From Paenibacillus sp. Soil787 (GTDB taxonomy: Bacteria; Bacillota; Bacilli; Paenibacillales; NBRC-103111): a stretch of DNA of 64,000 nucleotides. Of the stretch, positions 36,403-45,410 are shown piece after piece. Location of the stretch: positions 1-64,000 of the forward strand of contig NZ_LMSP01000017.1 in the NCBI RefSeq assembly GCF_001429545.1, read 5' to 3'. The position numbers were made by a program, and so were the translations under genes. Under the pieces are notes generated by a model. It had not been told where the DNA came from. It did no database searches and saw only the letters and a list, made by a program, of their open reading frames with translations. Each line of letters starts with the position of its first letter. The stretch's first letter is position 1.

Positions 36403-37752
36403 TTATTTGGTTACTAGTTTTTCAACCTTAGCTTGCGCTTCATTAAGCGCTTTTTCCGCTGTATAATCGGATTTCAATTTCGCTTTATCCAGCTCGTCGC
36501 CGATCGCTTTAGTTAAATCGTTCCATTTGTCCGGAATCGGACCAACTGGCGTCAGTACAAGTGAATTCAATGCTTCAAGTACGATTTTCTTCGAAGCTGG
36601 CGGCGTTTGCTTGAAATAAGCCTCCATGACTTTTTCATCCGAAACAGCCGGTACACTCCAGCCCTTCTCAATCCGTTTGCTGACAACAGATGGATCGGAG
36701 GACATGAATTTGATAAATTTCCAAGCCGCTTCCGCATTTTTCGTTTTATCAGAAACAACAAGGCCATCCGCAAAGAAATGATGCGCTTTTTTCGTATTAC
36801 CAGGCTCTAATGCAATATCCCATTTGAACGGGGCATCCGCAAAGCGGCCAAAGTTCCAAATTCCGCCACGCAGCATAGCAATCTTACCTGCTTTAAATGC
36901 GTTTAAGTCAGCATCTGGCTGGTTGAAAGTATCATCGTTAAGCGCTGGAGACACTTTATACTTTTTCGCTTTATCCAACATCCAGTTCAAGGCTTCAATA
37001 TTTTCTTTACTGTTTACAGTAGGTTTGCCATCTGCGCTCCAGATGCCTCCGCCGTTCTGAGCAATTGTTTTGTAAAACTCATAGAATTGAATTGGCGAGT
37101 AGGTTCCCCATACTCCGCTTTTGGCGTCAGTGAGCTTTTGAGCCGCTTCCAGCTCCTGCTTCCACGTCCAATCCGCCTTCGGATACTCAACTTGCTTTTT
37201 GTCAAACAAGTCCTTATTATAGAAAAGAACTACGTCTGAAAAGGACTCTACGACTCCGTATTGCTTCCCGCTATACTTGAAAGAGTCATAGGCAAGACCT
37301 TTGTAGATTTCCGGCTTGAACGTCGTGTCCTTCGCAATGATCGGCGTCAAGTCTTTCAGTGTATTTTTGGCTGCATAAGAGACGAAGTTTTCGTAACCAA
37401 CCTCAAATACGTCAGGTGCATCCCCCGATGCGAGCTGTGTATTGAGCTTCGTATAATAGTTATTGTAGTCGACGATATCCACTTTGACTTTCACGTCTGG
37501 GTTGGCCGACTCGAATGCTTTCACCATATCGCCGAGCGTCTGTTCTTGCGAACCGCTTGCGGTATACTGCATGAACTTGAGGGTAACTGGTTCTTTCTTC
37601 GTCTCTGGTGTTGCTGCTGCCGTTGCAGCTGCCGTCGGTTCTTGTTTCGGCGTTGACGTAGTTTCTTTTTTCGTATCCGTTCCACACCCCGCAGCTGCAA
37701 GAGAAACAACCACACTTAACGCAACGACCCAACCCGTTTTTTTAGTAACCAT
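36403..37752 (-). CDS. ABC transporter sugar-binding lipoprotein
   Basis: 449 residues of the family 1 (MalE/MsmE-like) extracellular solute-binding proteins. The N-terminus has a lipoprotein signal with lipobox LAAAGC (cysteine 23), then a Thr/Pro/Ala-rich linker. Typical blocks: VTLKFMQYTASGSQ, MVKAFESANPDVKVKVD, YTKLNTQLASGDAPDVFEVG, GVWGTYSPIQF, and WKFIKFMSSD. AGAGGG precedes the ATG. Because the gene sits with the cycloalternan enzymes, the ligand is probably cycloalternan or an isomalto/panose oligosaccharide. Confidence 0.94.
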   Translation of the reverse strand: MVTKKTGWVVALSVVVSLAAAGCGTDTKKETTSTPKQEPTAAATAAATPETKKEPVTLKFMQYTASGSQEQTLGDMVKAFESANPDVKVKVDIVDYNNYYTKLNTQLASGDAPDVFEVGYENFVSYAAKNTLKDLTPIIAKDTTFKPEIYKGLAYDSFKYSGKQYGVVESFSDVVLFYNKDLFDKKQVEYPKADWTWKQELEAAQKLTDAKSGVWGTYSPIQFYEFYKTIAQNGGGIWSADGKPTVNSKENIEALNWMLDKAKKYKVSPALNDDTFNQPDADLNAFKAGKIAMLRGGIWNFGRFADAPFKWDIALEPGNTKKAHHFFADGLVVSDKTKNAEAAWKFIKFMSSDPSVVSKRIEKGWSVPAVSDEKVMEAYFKQTPPASKKIVLEALNSLVLTPVGPIPDKWNDLTKAIGDELDKAKLKSDYTAEKALNEAQAKVEKLVTK

Positions 37753-37852
37753 CTTTAAACCCTCTCTTCTTTTGAATTTTCTTCAGTTAACTTACCATTG
37801 TCGTTTCCAATTCAATCACATACGTCCCAAACGACCTCCATCACCCCTCTCA

Positions 37853-38683
37853 TTATCCTTTAACGCCACTCATGGTCATTCCCTTAATGAAGTATTTCGA
37901 TGCGAACAAAAACACAATGAAAATCGGTATAAAGCTGATCACATTACCCGCCATCAAAATGTTCCACTCCGTCGCCCATCTGCCCTGCAGCTTGCTTAGT
38001 CCAATCGGAAGTGTCATCAACTCCTTATCGCTCGTAATAATTAGCGGCCATAAAAAATTGTTCCACGAAGCCATGAAAGCAAAAATGGCTAGTGTTGCAA
38101 GAGCAGGTTTACTAAGCGGAAGAATGATGCTCACAAACACCCTCACATAAGTAGCTCCATCCATTCTTGCCGCCTCAATCAACGGATCAGGAATGGTCAT
38201 GATGTGTTGTCGAAGCAGGAAAGTCCCGTAAGCACTGAAGATTCCTGGCAAAATGAGACCGAGATATGTATTCGTCAGGTGCAGTTTTTGAAACACGATA
38301 AAGAGCGGCGTCATCGTCACCTGCATAGGAATCATCATCGTGATCAAATAGAGAACGAAAAGAGTTTCCCTGCCTCGAAACGGTATTTTAGCAAAAACAA
38401 ATGCAGCCATCGCACACACAACGATCTGAGCTGCCGTCGTCACTAAAGAAACGCCTACACTGTTGCCCAAAAAGCGATAAATCGGAAAGTATTTCGTAAT
38501 CTCGACGTAGTTGCTGAATCTAAACGTATCGGGAATTAAATTCGGCGGCATTCTGACGACTTCCAAGTTATCCTTAAAGGAACCCGACAGCATCCAGACG
38601 AAAGGAAACATGAGAATGATAGCCGCCACAATCAATATGAAATGTGAAAGCAAGTTCCGATACGGCATATATTTATCTGTCAT
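37853..38683 (-). CDS. ABC sugar permease, MalG type
   Basis: 276 residues from ATG 38683, chosen for the SD AAAGGTGGG; the frame extends 45 codons farther upstream into the previous gene without a start signal. Six predicted membrane helices and the EAA loop EAARMDGATYVRVFVSIILP (about residue 180), which contacts the ATPase. It overlaps the MalF-type gene by 11 bases. No ATP-binding subunit is encoded in the operon, so a shared MsmX-like ATPase is expected. Confidence 0.94.
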   Translation of the reverse strand: MTDKYMPYRNLLSHFILIVAAIILMFPFVWMLSGSFKDNLEVVRMPPNLIPDTFRFSNYVEITKYFPIYRFLGNSVGVSLVTTAAQIVVCAMAAFVFAKIPFRGRETLFVLYLITMMIPMQVTMTPLFIVFQKLHLTNTYLGLILPGIFSAYGTFLLRQHIMTIPDPLIEAARMDGATYVRVFVSIILPLSKPALATLAIFAFMASWNNFLWPLIITSDKELMTLPIGLSKLQGRWATEWNILMAGNVISFIPIFIVFLFASKYFIKGMTMSGVKG

Positions 38684-39557
38684 AGGTAACCCACCTTTTC
38701 TGGAGCTGCTGCTGAACGATGGTGACGGCGAAAATAATGACGAATAAGATCCATGACTGCGCAGAGGCAAAGCCCATTTTATAGCTTTGAAAAGCATTCC
38801 CATAAATTTGCTGCACAAGTGTGCTCGTTTGCCCTGCCGGACCGCCGCCTGTCATAACTAGCACTTGATCAAAAAGCTGGAAGCCATTAATGAGTGATAT
38901 GACAAGTACGAAAAAGATACTAGGCGTAAGCAGTGGCAGCGTTACACGGAAAAACTGCCCAAACCCTCCTGCGCCATCAATCGTCGCCGCTTCGTAATAA
39001 TCGTCCGAAATATCCTGCAGCCCCGCAAGAAGTATGACGGTCACATAGCCAATATCCTTCCATACACTAACCGCGATAATGGAGGGCATCGCCCATACAA
39101 AATCCTGCAGCCATACAGGTCCTTGAATTCCAATTAGTGACAGCAAGTAATTAATGAGTCCGCTCTGACCATTCAGCAGCCAGCGCCATACGATGGAAAC
39201 AGCTACCCACGAGGTGATGACTGGTACAAAGATGAAGATCCGATAAAGCTTAATACCTCTTAGCTTCCTATTCAGTAAAACCGCGAACAATAAACCAAAA
39301 GCAAGAACAGAGGGCAAGTAACCAAGAATGTACTGAAGAATGTTCATCAATGATGTAAGCGTTTTCTCGTCCTGCAAAGCTTCGGTGTAATTATCCAGCC
39401 CAACGAACTTCGCCGGGGTTAACAAATCCCAATTCGTAAAGGAGATGACCGCAGATGAAAGCATCGGGATGAGTTGGAACAGAAACAAACCCGCTAAACT
39501 TGGTAATAAAAATCCGATAATAACAACTGCTTTGGAAAATCTCTTTTGTCCGACCAT
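38673..39557 (-). CDS. ABC sugar permease, MalF type
   Basis: 294 residues with six membrane helices; the EAA loop is EAATIDGAGGFGQFFRVTLP. The N-terminal FLLPSLAGLFLFQLIPMLSS is typical for the family. AAAAGGAG precedes the ATG at 39557, 32 bases after the lacI stop. Confidence 0.94.
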   Translation of the reverse strand: MVGQKRFSKAVVIIGFLLPSLAGLFLFQLIPMLSSAVISFTNWDLLTPAKFVGLDNYTEALQDEKTLTSLMNILQYILGYLPSVLAFGLLFAVLLNRKLRGIKLYRIFIFVPVITSWVAVSIVWRWLLNGQSGLINYLLSLIGIQGPVWLQDFVWAMPSIIAVSVWKDIGYVTVILLAGLQDISDDYYEAATIDGAGGFGQFFRVTLPLLTPSIFFVLVISLINGFQLFDQVLVMTGGGPAGQTSTLVQQIYGNAFQSYKMGFASAQSWILFVIIFAVTIVQQQLQKRWVTYDR

Positions 39558-39589
39558 GACGTTCTCCTTTTCCGGTTTCTACGAGTTAA

Positions 39590-40615
39590 TTATTCCTTGG
39601 CTTTAACTGTTGCTCTCTCCACAATCGTTAGCGGCAGCATAATTTCATTCGCTTCTTGCTCCACACCGCCTTGAATCATGTTGATGAGATGTTCGGCCGC
39701 AATAGCGCCTTTTTCAGTTATATTTTGCCGGATTGTTGTGAGTGGCGGGATAAACATCTTCGACATCGTGATATCATCAAAGCCAATGACGGAGATGTCT
39801 TCCGGAACTCTTTTCCCCAAGTCCACCAAGCTCCGAATCGCCCCAAATGCAACCATATCCCCCGTAGCAAATACAGCTGTGATCTCGGGAAACTTGTTTG
39901 CGATGAGCTGTCCTGCAGCCATACCATGCTCATAACTCATGGAATCTTCAAACACATAGTCCGGATTATAAAAGAAATTCGCTTCACGAATCGCACGTTT
40001 GTAGCCCAGAAAACGCTTCTCGACAACACCGTCTTTACGAATCGCTCCAGTCACAAGTCCAATGCTGGAGTGGCCTTTATCAATCAGATACTTCGTAGCC
40101 AAATATCCGCCGTATTCGTCATCAATGCCGATTCGCTTGAAGTAGCTATCGTTAATGTAACTATCAATAAGGACAATCGGAATATTAATTTTCTTAAAAC
40201 CGTCATAAAACTGTTCCGGATAAATACCCATCATAATGGCACCATCCAGATTACGTTGAACGGATAAATCCAGATAACTTTCCCCTTGGTTAACGCCAGA
40301 TAACAAGAGGTGGTACCCATACTCACGAAGCTTGCCCTCAATGCCGCTTATCATTTCGCTGTAGAAAGGGTTTTCAAGGATAAGCTGCTTGTGGGATTCT
40401 GTCTGTGGAATCACGATGCCAATCAGCTTGGATTGGTTTTTGACTAAACTTCTCGCCGAGAAATCAGGTATGTAGTTTAAGGTTTCAATAATTTTCTTTA
40501 TGCGCTCGATCGTCTCATTGGAGACTTTATCCGTTCTGCCGTTTAATGCATAGGACACTGCGGCTGCTGAAACACCTGCGACTTTAGCCACATCTTTAAT
40601 TGTTGGTTTCTTCAT
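39590..40615 (-). CDS. LacI-family transcriptional regulator of the cycloalternan operon
   Basis: 341 residues. N-terminal helix-turn-helix and hinge: TIKDVAKVAGVSAAAVSYAL at residues 4-23, then SARSLVKNQSKLIGIVIP. The rest is a periplasmic-binding-protein-like sensor domain (GAIMMGIYPEQFYDG, GFDDITMSKMFIPPLTTI). AGAGGG precedes the ATG. It is the first gene of the operon and its own leader contains LacI-type palindromes, so it likely represses itself and the downstream genes until an oligosaccharide binds. Confidence 0.94.
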   Translation of the reverse strand: MKKPTIKDVAKVAGVSAAAVSYALNGRTDKVSNETIERIKKIIETLNYIPDFSARSLVKNQSKLIGIVIPQTESHKQLILENPFYSEMISGIEGKLREYGYHLLLSGVNQGESYLDLSVQRNLDGAIMMGIYPEQFYDGFKKINIPIVLIDSYINDSYFKRIGIDDEYGGYLATKYLIDKGHSSIGLVTGAIRKDGVVEKRFLGYKRAIREANFFYNPDYVFEDSMSYEHGMAAGQLIANKFPEITAVFATGDMVAFGAIRSLVDLGKRVPEDISVIGFDDITMSKMFIPPLTTIRQNITEKGAIAAEHLINMIQGGVEQEANEIMLPLTIVERATVKAKE

Positions 40616-40629
40616 TCCTCAACCCTCTT

Positions 40630-40647
40630 TAGTTACACGTTTAACTA
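40630..40647. promoter_or_regulatory. LacI-type operator O1
   Basis: TAGTTACACGTTTAACTA: arms TAGTTA / TAACTA around a 6-base centre with CG near the middle. It overlaps the predicted transcription start of lacI. Confidence 0.65.
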
Positions 40648-40648
40648 G

Positions 40649-40677
40649 ATTATAAGATACAATTGCCCATATTACAA
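40649..40677 (-). promoter_or_regulatory. Sigma-A promoter of the lacI-cts operon
   Basis: Minus strand: TTGTAA (40677-40672), 17-base spacer, perfect TATAAT (40654-40649). Start predicted near 40642, inside operator O1. Confidence 0.8.
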
Positions 40678-40678
40678 T

Positions 40679-40693
40679 ATGATAGCGCTATCT
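40679..40693 (+). promoter_or_regulatory. cre-like palindrome upstream of the -35
   Basis: ATGATAGCGCTATCT fits the CcpA consensus WTGNAANCGNWNNCW at all but one of its fixed positions and contains the 12-bp palindrome GATAGCGCTATC. It abuts the -35 element, suggesting carbon catabolite control. Confidence 0.5.
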
Positions 40694-40716
40694 TTTTACA
40701 ATTAAATTGATTTATC

Positions 40717-40732
40717 AGTTATGCGTTTAACT
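40717..40732. promoter_or_regulatory. LacI-type operator O2
   Basis: AGTTATGCGTTTAACT: arms AGTTA / TAACT, same core as O1. Centre-to-centre distance to O1 is 86 bases, about eight helical turns, compatible with looping. Confidence 0.55.
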
Positions 40733-41150
40733 AAATTATTTTTGATGTCTATTTTGAAATAGGTTACCAAGGAACACGGCTTTCGCCGTCTTCGGGAGAG
40801 AGTTTTTATAAATGTTGATGCAAAGTAGGCTACAACACGCGAGACCATATGCTTTTGCTTGTCCGCGTGTTGTTGCACTTTGTGCTACATTCACTAACGA
40901 AGCATCATGTCACTATCCTTTATTTCACTCAGCATTAGCAAAGTCTATAGCAATCCATATAAAATAAGGAGTAAGCTCAAGCCCCCTAACCCAAATAAAT
41001 TAACTTTCTTAAATAAAGCTAAAAAATAGCCGTATGCTCCGGAAATGAATTTTCAGAGAATGCGGCGTGTACTTCACAACCTGATAAATGGATAATTCAC
41101 TTAAAGTTAAGCAAAATTACAATAGGATTTTTTGAAAGAAGCACTACCTT

Positions 41151-41414
41151 GTGCGCTAGCGCTCTGTGGCGACAGATCCGACGACCTTGAGCACAATTTT
41201 TGTGCGCTAGCGTCCGGTGGCGACAGATCCGACAACCTTGAGCACAATTTTTGTACGCTAGCGTCTGGTAGCGACGGATCCGAAGACCTTGAGCACAATT
41301 TTTGTGCGCTAGCGTCTGGTAGCGACGGATCCGACAACCTTGAGCACAATTTTTGTACGCTAGCGTCCGGTGGCGACAGATCCGACGACCTTGAGCACAA
41401 TTTTTGTGCGCTAG
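41151..41414. repeat. 51-bp tandem repeat array, 5 full units plus 9 bases
   Basis: Units start at 41151, 41202, 41253, 41304, 41355 and 41406 (partial). Each opens GTRCGCTAGCG, has a variable middle (CCGGTGGCGACAG or CTGGTAGCGACGG) and closes CTTGAGCACAATTTTT. Unit junctions form the hairpin GCACAA-TTT-TTGTGC. There are no unique spacers, so this is not a CRISPR array. Confidence 0.9.
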
Positions 41415-41495
41415 TATTCCTTCTCTCCATATTACCAAACCAAATAAATTAGAAAAGGAGTATCCTCATGCTCTACCTCGAAACTTATACTTTAC

Positions 41496-41543
41496 AAGGA
41501 TGAACGACTCCGTCGTCCTTCAGGGACGAGCGCGTTTGTCAAG
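41496..41543. repeat. Dispersed 48-bp repeat, copy 2
   Basis: Differs from 24491-24538 at two positions. Similarity continues loosely on the 3' side (GATG..GCGAAG..TAATAAAGCTTAT). Contains the same nested hairpin. Confidence 0.8.
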
Positions 41544-41693
41544 ACTGATGACGCGAAGAGTAATAAAGCTTATACTTTCTGCCCTGAAGATTAATATTTT
41601 CATTCATCAGCGGTGCCGCAACGCGGCATGGAAGTCTTATCTACTGACAAATGAAAAATACATCTATTTACAATAAATCAAATAAAAGGGCAC

Positions 41694-41737
41694 AAAAAAG
41701 ACCCCAATCCTACTATAATTGTAGAATTGGAGGCCTC
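41694..41737 (-). terminator. Terminator of the ThuA-GalM gene
   Basis: Minus-strand stem GGCCTCCAATTCTAC paired with GTAGGATTGGGGTC (some mismatches/G-U), then six T residues, directly after the stop. Confidence 0.8.
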
Positions 41738-41739
41738 TG

Positions 41740-43605
41740 CTACATGATAGAAAATTTGTAGATGGATGTCTCCCTGTAAATTTGACCTGGAAGCAATTCG
41801 GTGCTAGGGAAATTTGGATGATTCGGAGAATCAGGGTAATGTTGAGTCTCCAGACAGAGCCCACCGTACTTTTTATATACGCTCCCTCCTTTTCCGATAT
41901 CACTTCCATCTAGGTTATTACCTGAATAAAACTGAATGGCGGGCTGCGTTGTATAAACCTCCATCATGCGGCCTGAATTCGGTTCATACACCCTCGCTGC
42001 CAACCCCATTGAAGTTCCGGTCTGATTCAAAACATAATTGAAATCATAACCATTTCTTGCATATTTCATTTGCGGGTCTTGGCTATGAATCCGGGCGCCG
42101 ATAGTCATTGGATTACGAAAGTCGAGCGGTGTACCTGCGACACTCCTCACTTCGCCTGTCGGGATGAGACCTTCCTTGATCGGAGTAAACCGGTCTGCAT
42201 TAATCATAACGATATGACCAAGAATATCCCCGTTACCTGCGCCTGCTAGGTTGTAGTAGTTATGCTGGGAAAGGTTCACAACAGTCCTTTTATCCGTCGT
42301 GGCCGTGTAATCCATCCTCAATTCATTATCGTTCGTCAGGGTATATACAAGTTTTACCGCAAGATTTCCCGGAAACCCTTCTTCTCCATCTTTACTCACA
42401 TAATACATAGCGAGTCCGACAGAGTCATCATGATAGACTTCCTCCGCTGCCCAAACTTTTTTGTTAAATCCCTTTTTCCCGCCGTGAAGTGTATTGTGAT
42501 CTTCATTTACGGATAGCTGATAGCTCACACCGTCAAGTGTGAAGCGGCCGTTTGCGATGCGATTGGCGTACCGGCCGAGGGCAGTCCCGAAATAGGGCTT
42601 ATTTCCTGTACGTATAAAATCTTCCAGCGTCCCATAGCCAAGAAGGACATCTTCCAGATTTCCATTTCGATCCGGTACCTTGAGGGTCAGCATAATAGCA
42701 CCGTAATTCATAATTGCGGCTTGCATGCCGTTCTTATTCGTTAAGGTGTACAGATAAATGGGCTCGCCTTCTGGAGTTTTGCCGAAATATTGACTAGAGA
42801 TACTGCCGGGAGCCGCTTTCCCTTGATCGGGCAAGGGAAACTCTCCTCTGTTTATTTTCTCAAGCGGCAGCATGTGTCCATAAACAGGTTCAGCTCCGTG
42901 AGGCGACGCTGCCCAACGTACAGCGTTCGCTATAACTCTCAAAACGTCTTTGTTATGGTACGTTGGATACTCTTCGTGTCCTGGTCGGAAGTAAAAAATT
43001 TTCCCTAGTCCGCGTTGATACCCACATCCGCTGCGGAATACTTCCCCGCCCTGAAACCAACTGATGAAAATAAGTTCTTCCGGTGCTGGGATATCAAAAA
43101 ATTCACCGTACATCTCTTCCGTTTGCAGTTCGATATATTCGCCGATTCCTTCGGTTATCGGATGAGAAGGGTCGACAACCCACAGTCTTTCCCGCTCGGC
43201 ATCTGTTCGCCACTTCAGATCACACGTAGTCCCCATCAATTTCTTGAAAATTTTCGATCGATGTGCGGAATGAAGGACGATGAGCCCCATGCCTTGCAGC
43301 ACTCTTGCCTGAATCCTCTCGACAATCTCATCGGCCACCTGCTCATGTGCAACGTGCCCCCACCAGATCAAAACGTCTGTATGTTTAAGCACCTCTTTCG
43401 ATAGTCCATGCTCCGGTTGATCCAATGTTGCCGTTCGAATTTGGAATCCGTACGGTCCAATGCCTGCAGCAATTTGTTGATGAATGCCATTAGGATAAAT
43501 GCGTGTTACTTGCGGGTCCGCTCGCTCATGAATAAATTCATTCCAAATCGTTACCTGTATGGGTTTCATCTCGAATGTCGGACCGCTTCCTATCCTTACT
43601 TTCAT
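41740..43605 (-). CDS. ThuA-like domain fused to aldose 1-epimerase (GalM)
   Basis: 621 residues from ATG 43605 (SD GGAGGG; the frame runs 24 codons farther upstream without a start signal). Residues about 16-232 are a ThuA-like (trehalose utilization) glutamine-amidotransferase-fold domain: [27 protein letters not shown]. Residues about 266-621 are a full galactose mutarotase: [12 protein letters not shown], His374 in NTLHGG, His448 in [10 protein letters not shown] and catalytic Glu586 in [13 protein letters not shown]. GalM interconverts alpha and beta aldoses; ThuA proteins are linked to oxidised (3-keto) sugar metabolism. No signal peptide. It is divergent from the LysM-GMC oxidoreductase. 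Confidence 0.9.
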   Translation of the reverse strand: MKVRIGSGPTFEMKPIQVTIWNEFIHERADPQVTRIYPNGIHQQIAAGIGPYGFQIRTATLDQPEHGLSKEVLKHTDVLIWWGHVAHEQVADEIVERIQARVLQGMGLIVLHSAHRSKIFKKLMGTTCDLKWRTDAERERLWVVDPSHPITEGIGEYIELQTEEMYGEFFDIPAPEELIFISWFQGGEVFRSGCGYQRGLGKIFYFRPGHEEYPTYHNKDVLRVIANAVRWAASPHGAEPVYGHMLPLEKINRGEFPLPDQGKAAPGSISSQYFGKTPEGEPIYLYTLTNKNGMQAAIMNYGAIMLTLKVPDRNGNLEDVLLGYGTLEDFIRTGNKPYFGTALGRYANRIANGRFTLDGVSYQLSVNEDHNTLHGGKKGFNKKVWAAEEVYHDDSVGLAMYYVSKDGEEGFPGNLAVKLVYTLTNDNELRMDYTATTDKRTVVNLSQHNYYNLAGAGNGDILGHIVMINADRFTPIKEGLIPTGEVRSVAGTPLDFRNPMTIGARIHSQDPQMKYARNGYDFNYVLNQTGTSMGLAARVYEPNSGRMMEVYTTQPAIQFYSGNNLDGSDIGKGGSVYKKYGGLCLETQHYPDSPNHPNFPSTELLPGQIYRETSIYKFSIM

Positions 43606-43745
43606 CGATTGATCCCTCCATTCTAATAAGAAATATTGGTGACTCTTATGCAAAAACGACTTATCCCGATCATTCATTCATAGAGGCAACGTCATTAACA
43701 TAGTTATGTTGAGCATATATTTGATTTAAAAGGGAAGTGATTCTA

Positions 43746-45404
43746 TTGAGAATATACGTTGCCGATCAGGAAGATACCCTTCTTACCATTTCACATAAAT
43801 ATCAGATCGGATTATTGCATATGATGTCAGCGAATCCGCAGATTGACCATCCTGATAAGATCATCGCGGGAGAGCGCGTCAATCTTCCTTCCCCAACCAT
43901 GGCGGAAGCCGAAAACAGAATCTTTGGTGAATTTTGCCCGCCTGTACCTGAACCGGATTTTCTTCGCGATTGGATTCCACACATTTCCGCTGAACAGATG
44001 GCGGAAACGGAGTACGATGTGCTCATTGTTGGCACAGGAGCGGGAGGAGGAGCTGCTCTCTGGCGATTGGCCGAACAGTGGGGGAACAATGGTAAACGGA
44101 TTGGGATCATCGAACGAGGAGAAATTTACTCGCCTACCCATGTAGCAAATATAGCTACAATAAATGGAGATAACTTTAGAATTTTGAGACCTTATCAAAT
44201 AACCGATCCGATTGGAGATAAACTCCCGCAATTTCCCGGTGCGAAGCTGATTTATGCTTTAGGGGGAAGAACCTTGCTTTGGGGAGCGATCACCCCCCGA
44301 ATGCCTGCTCACGTAATAGCAAAATGGCCTGTTTCCGTTCAAGAGATGGAATTGTATTACAGTATTGCCGAAGAAATTATGAGTGTTACGCGTTCCTATG
44401 CTAAGGATTCATCAATTACCCAAATTCTTCTGAGAAGGCTTCAGGAAAACGGATACTACGATGCAGACTATATTCCAGTCGCCGCTGATCTGGATCAAAC
44501 CCGTTTCGGAAAAATTCATTCGAACGTTTTTTTCAGTACGATTCTTTTACTGGCCCGGGCATTGGCCCTTCGTCCTTTTGACCTTGCCGTTAATACCTAT
44601 GCCGCAGAAGTCGTTACGGATGGCGGAAAAGCAGCCGGAGTTCGTGTGATGACCCCGGATAAGAAATCCTATTTTATTAGGGCCAAAACAGTCGTCCTAT
44701 CGGCAAGCTCCTTACAAACCCCGCGAATCTTGCTCAACTCAAGGATTCCTGGAAAAGCAATCGGCCATTATTTGGTTAATCACTCGTACATGATCGCCAC
44801 CGCAAGCGTGAATACCAAAGGTTTCTCCGAGCCATTAGGCGTATTGGGAATACTCATTCCGGAGCATATGGGTCACCCCTATCAGCTGCAGCTTCAAGGT
44901 CCTGAGCAATTTTTTGACTATCAGTACGAAAAAAAGCCGATCAAGGACGAATGGAAAATCAGCTTTTACGGCGCTTCCGGCGAGGTAGAATCGCGTTACG
45001 AAAACAGAGTCTTTATTGATCCTAAGAGGGTCGATTACTACGGGATGCCAGAGTTGCAAGTCGTTTTCTCGTATAGCGAAAAGGATGAAGCAATTATTAG
45101 GCAGATGTCTGCCGCCTTACTGCAGGCTTCCTCAGCTATGCACGTAGACATAGCCACGATGAACGGTGCTCCCGCCCTTTGCTTAATGCCGATCGGAACA
45201 GATAATCACGAGTCTGGAACATGCCGGATGGGCGATGACCCGAACACTTCGGCAACGAATCGGTATGGACAAATTCATGGTGTACCTGGCCTATATATTG
45301 CCGATGCCAGCGTCATCCCCATTATTGGAGCGACCAATCCTACCTTGACAACCGCTGCTCTGGCAATCCGGACGGCAGATTATATCATCAAACAGCTTGA
45401 ATAA
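43746..45404 (+). CDS. GMC-family FAD oxidoreductase with N-terminal LysM domain
   Basis: 552 residues from TTG 43746, chosen because AGGGAAG lies eight bases upstream; a GTG at 43737 would overlap that site. Residues about 2-48 read as a LysM module (IYVADQEDTLLTISHKYQI...NPQID...I..GERVNLP), which usually binds peptidoglycan or spore cortex, but there is no signal peptide. The FAD fold follows (YDVLIVGTGAGGGAALWRLA), with ALGGRTLLWGAITPRM and the C-terminal GTCRMGDDPNTSATN and IGATNPTLTTAALAIR typical of GMC sugar or alcohol dehydrogenases. Converges with the SDR gene (6-base gap). Substrate unknown; a sugar or polyol is likely. Confidence 0.88.
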   Translation: MRIYVADQEDTLLTISHKYQIGLLHMMSANPQIDHPDKIIAGERVNLPSPTMAEAENRIFGEFCPPVPEPDFLRDWIPHISAEQMAETEYDVLIVGTGAGGGAALWRLAEQWGNNGKRIGIIERGEIYSPTHVANIATINGDNFRILRPYQITDPIGDKLPQFPGAKLIYALGGRTLLWGAITPRMPAHVIAKWPVSVQEMELYYSIAEEIMSVTRSYAKDSSITQILLRRLQENGYYDADYIPVAADLDQTRFGKIHSNVFFSTILLLARALALRPFDLAVNTYAAEVVTDGGKAAGVRVMTPDKKSYFIRAKTVVLSASSLQTPRILLNSRIPGKAIGHYLVNHSYMIATASVNTKGFSEPLGVLGILIPEHMGHPYQLQLQGPEQFFDYQYEKKPIKDEWKISFYGASGEVESRYENRVFIDPKRVDYYGMPELQVVFSYSEKDEAIIRQMSAALLQASSAMHVDIATMNGAPALCLMPIGTDNHESGTCRMGDDPNTSATNRYGQIHGVPGLYIADASVIPIIGATNPTLTTAALAIRTADYIIKQLE

Positions 45405-45410
45405 TCGTGA

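Larger units (their letters stand above)
40733..41693. other. Non-coding repeat-rich region between the cts operon and the ThuA-GalM gene
   Basis: No supported gene. In order: a diverged relative of the 48-bp repeat at about 40769-40801 (AAGGA, CGGC/GCCG hairpin); a long inverted repeat CAACACGCG (40833-40841) / CGCGTGTTG (40864-40872); AT-rich sequence; a 51-bp tandem array at 41151-41414; the second 48-bp repeat at 41496-41543. Reading frames across the array exist only because 51 is a multiple of three. Confidence 0.7.

Noticed and set aside
38684-38818. 45-codon extension of the MalG-type permease
   Set aside because: It lies inside the MalF-type gene and the SD is at the ATG 38683.
41151-41414. 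CRISPR array
   Set aside because: Units are contiguous with no unique spacers, and no cas gene is present.
41097-41452. Open frames of about 110 codons in several frames across the 51-bp array
   Set aside because: They are open only because the period is a multiple of three and lacks stops; the translated repeats (such as LEHNFCALASG) have no start signal or family.
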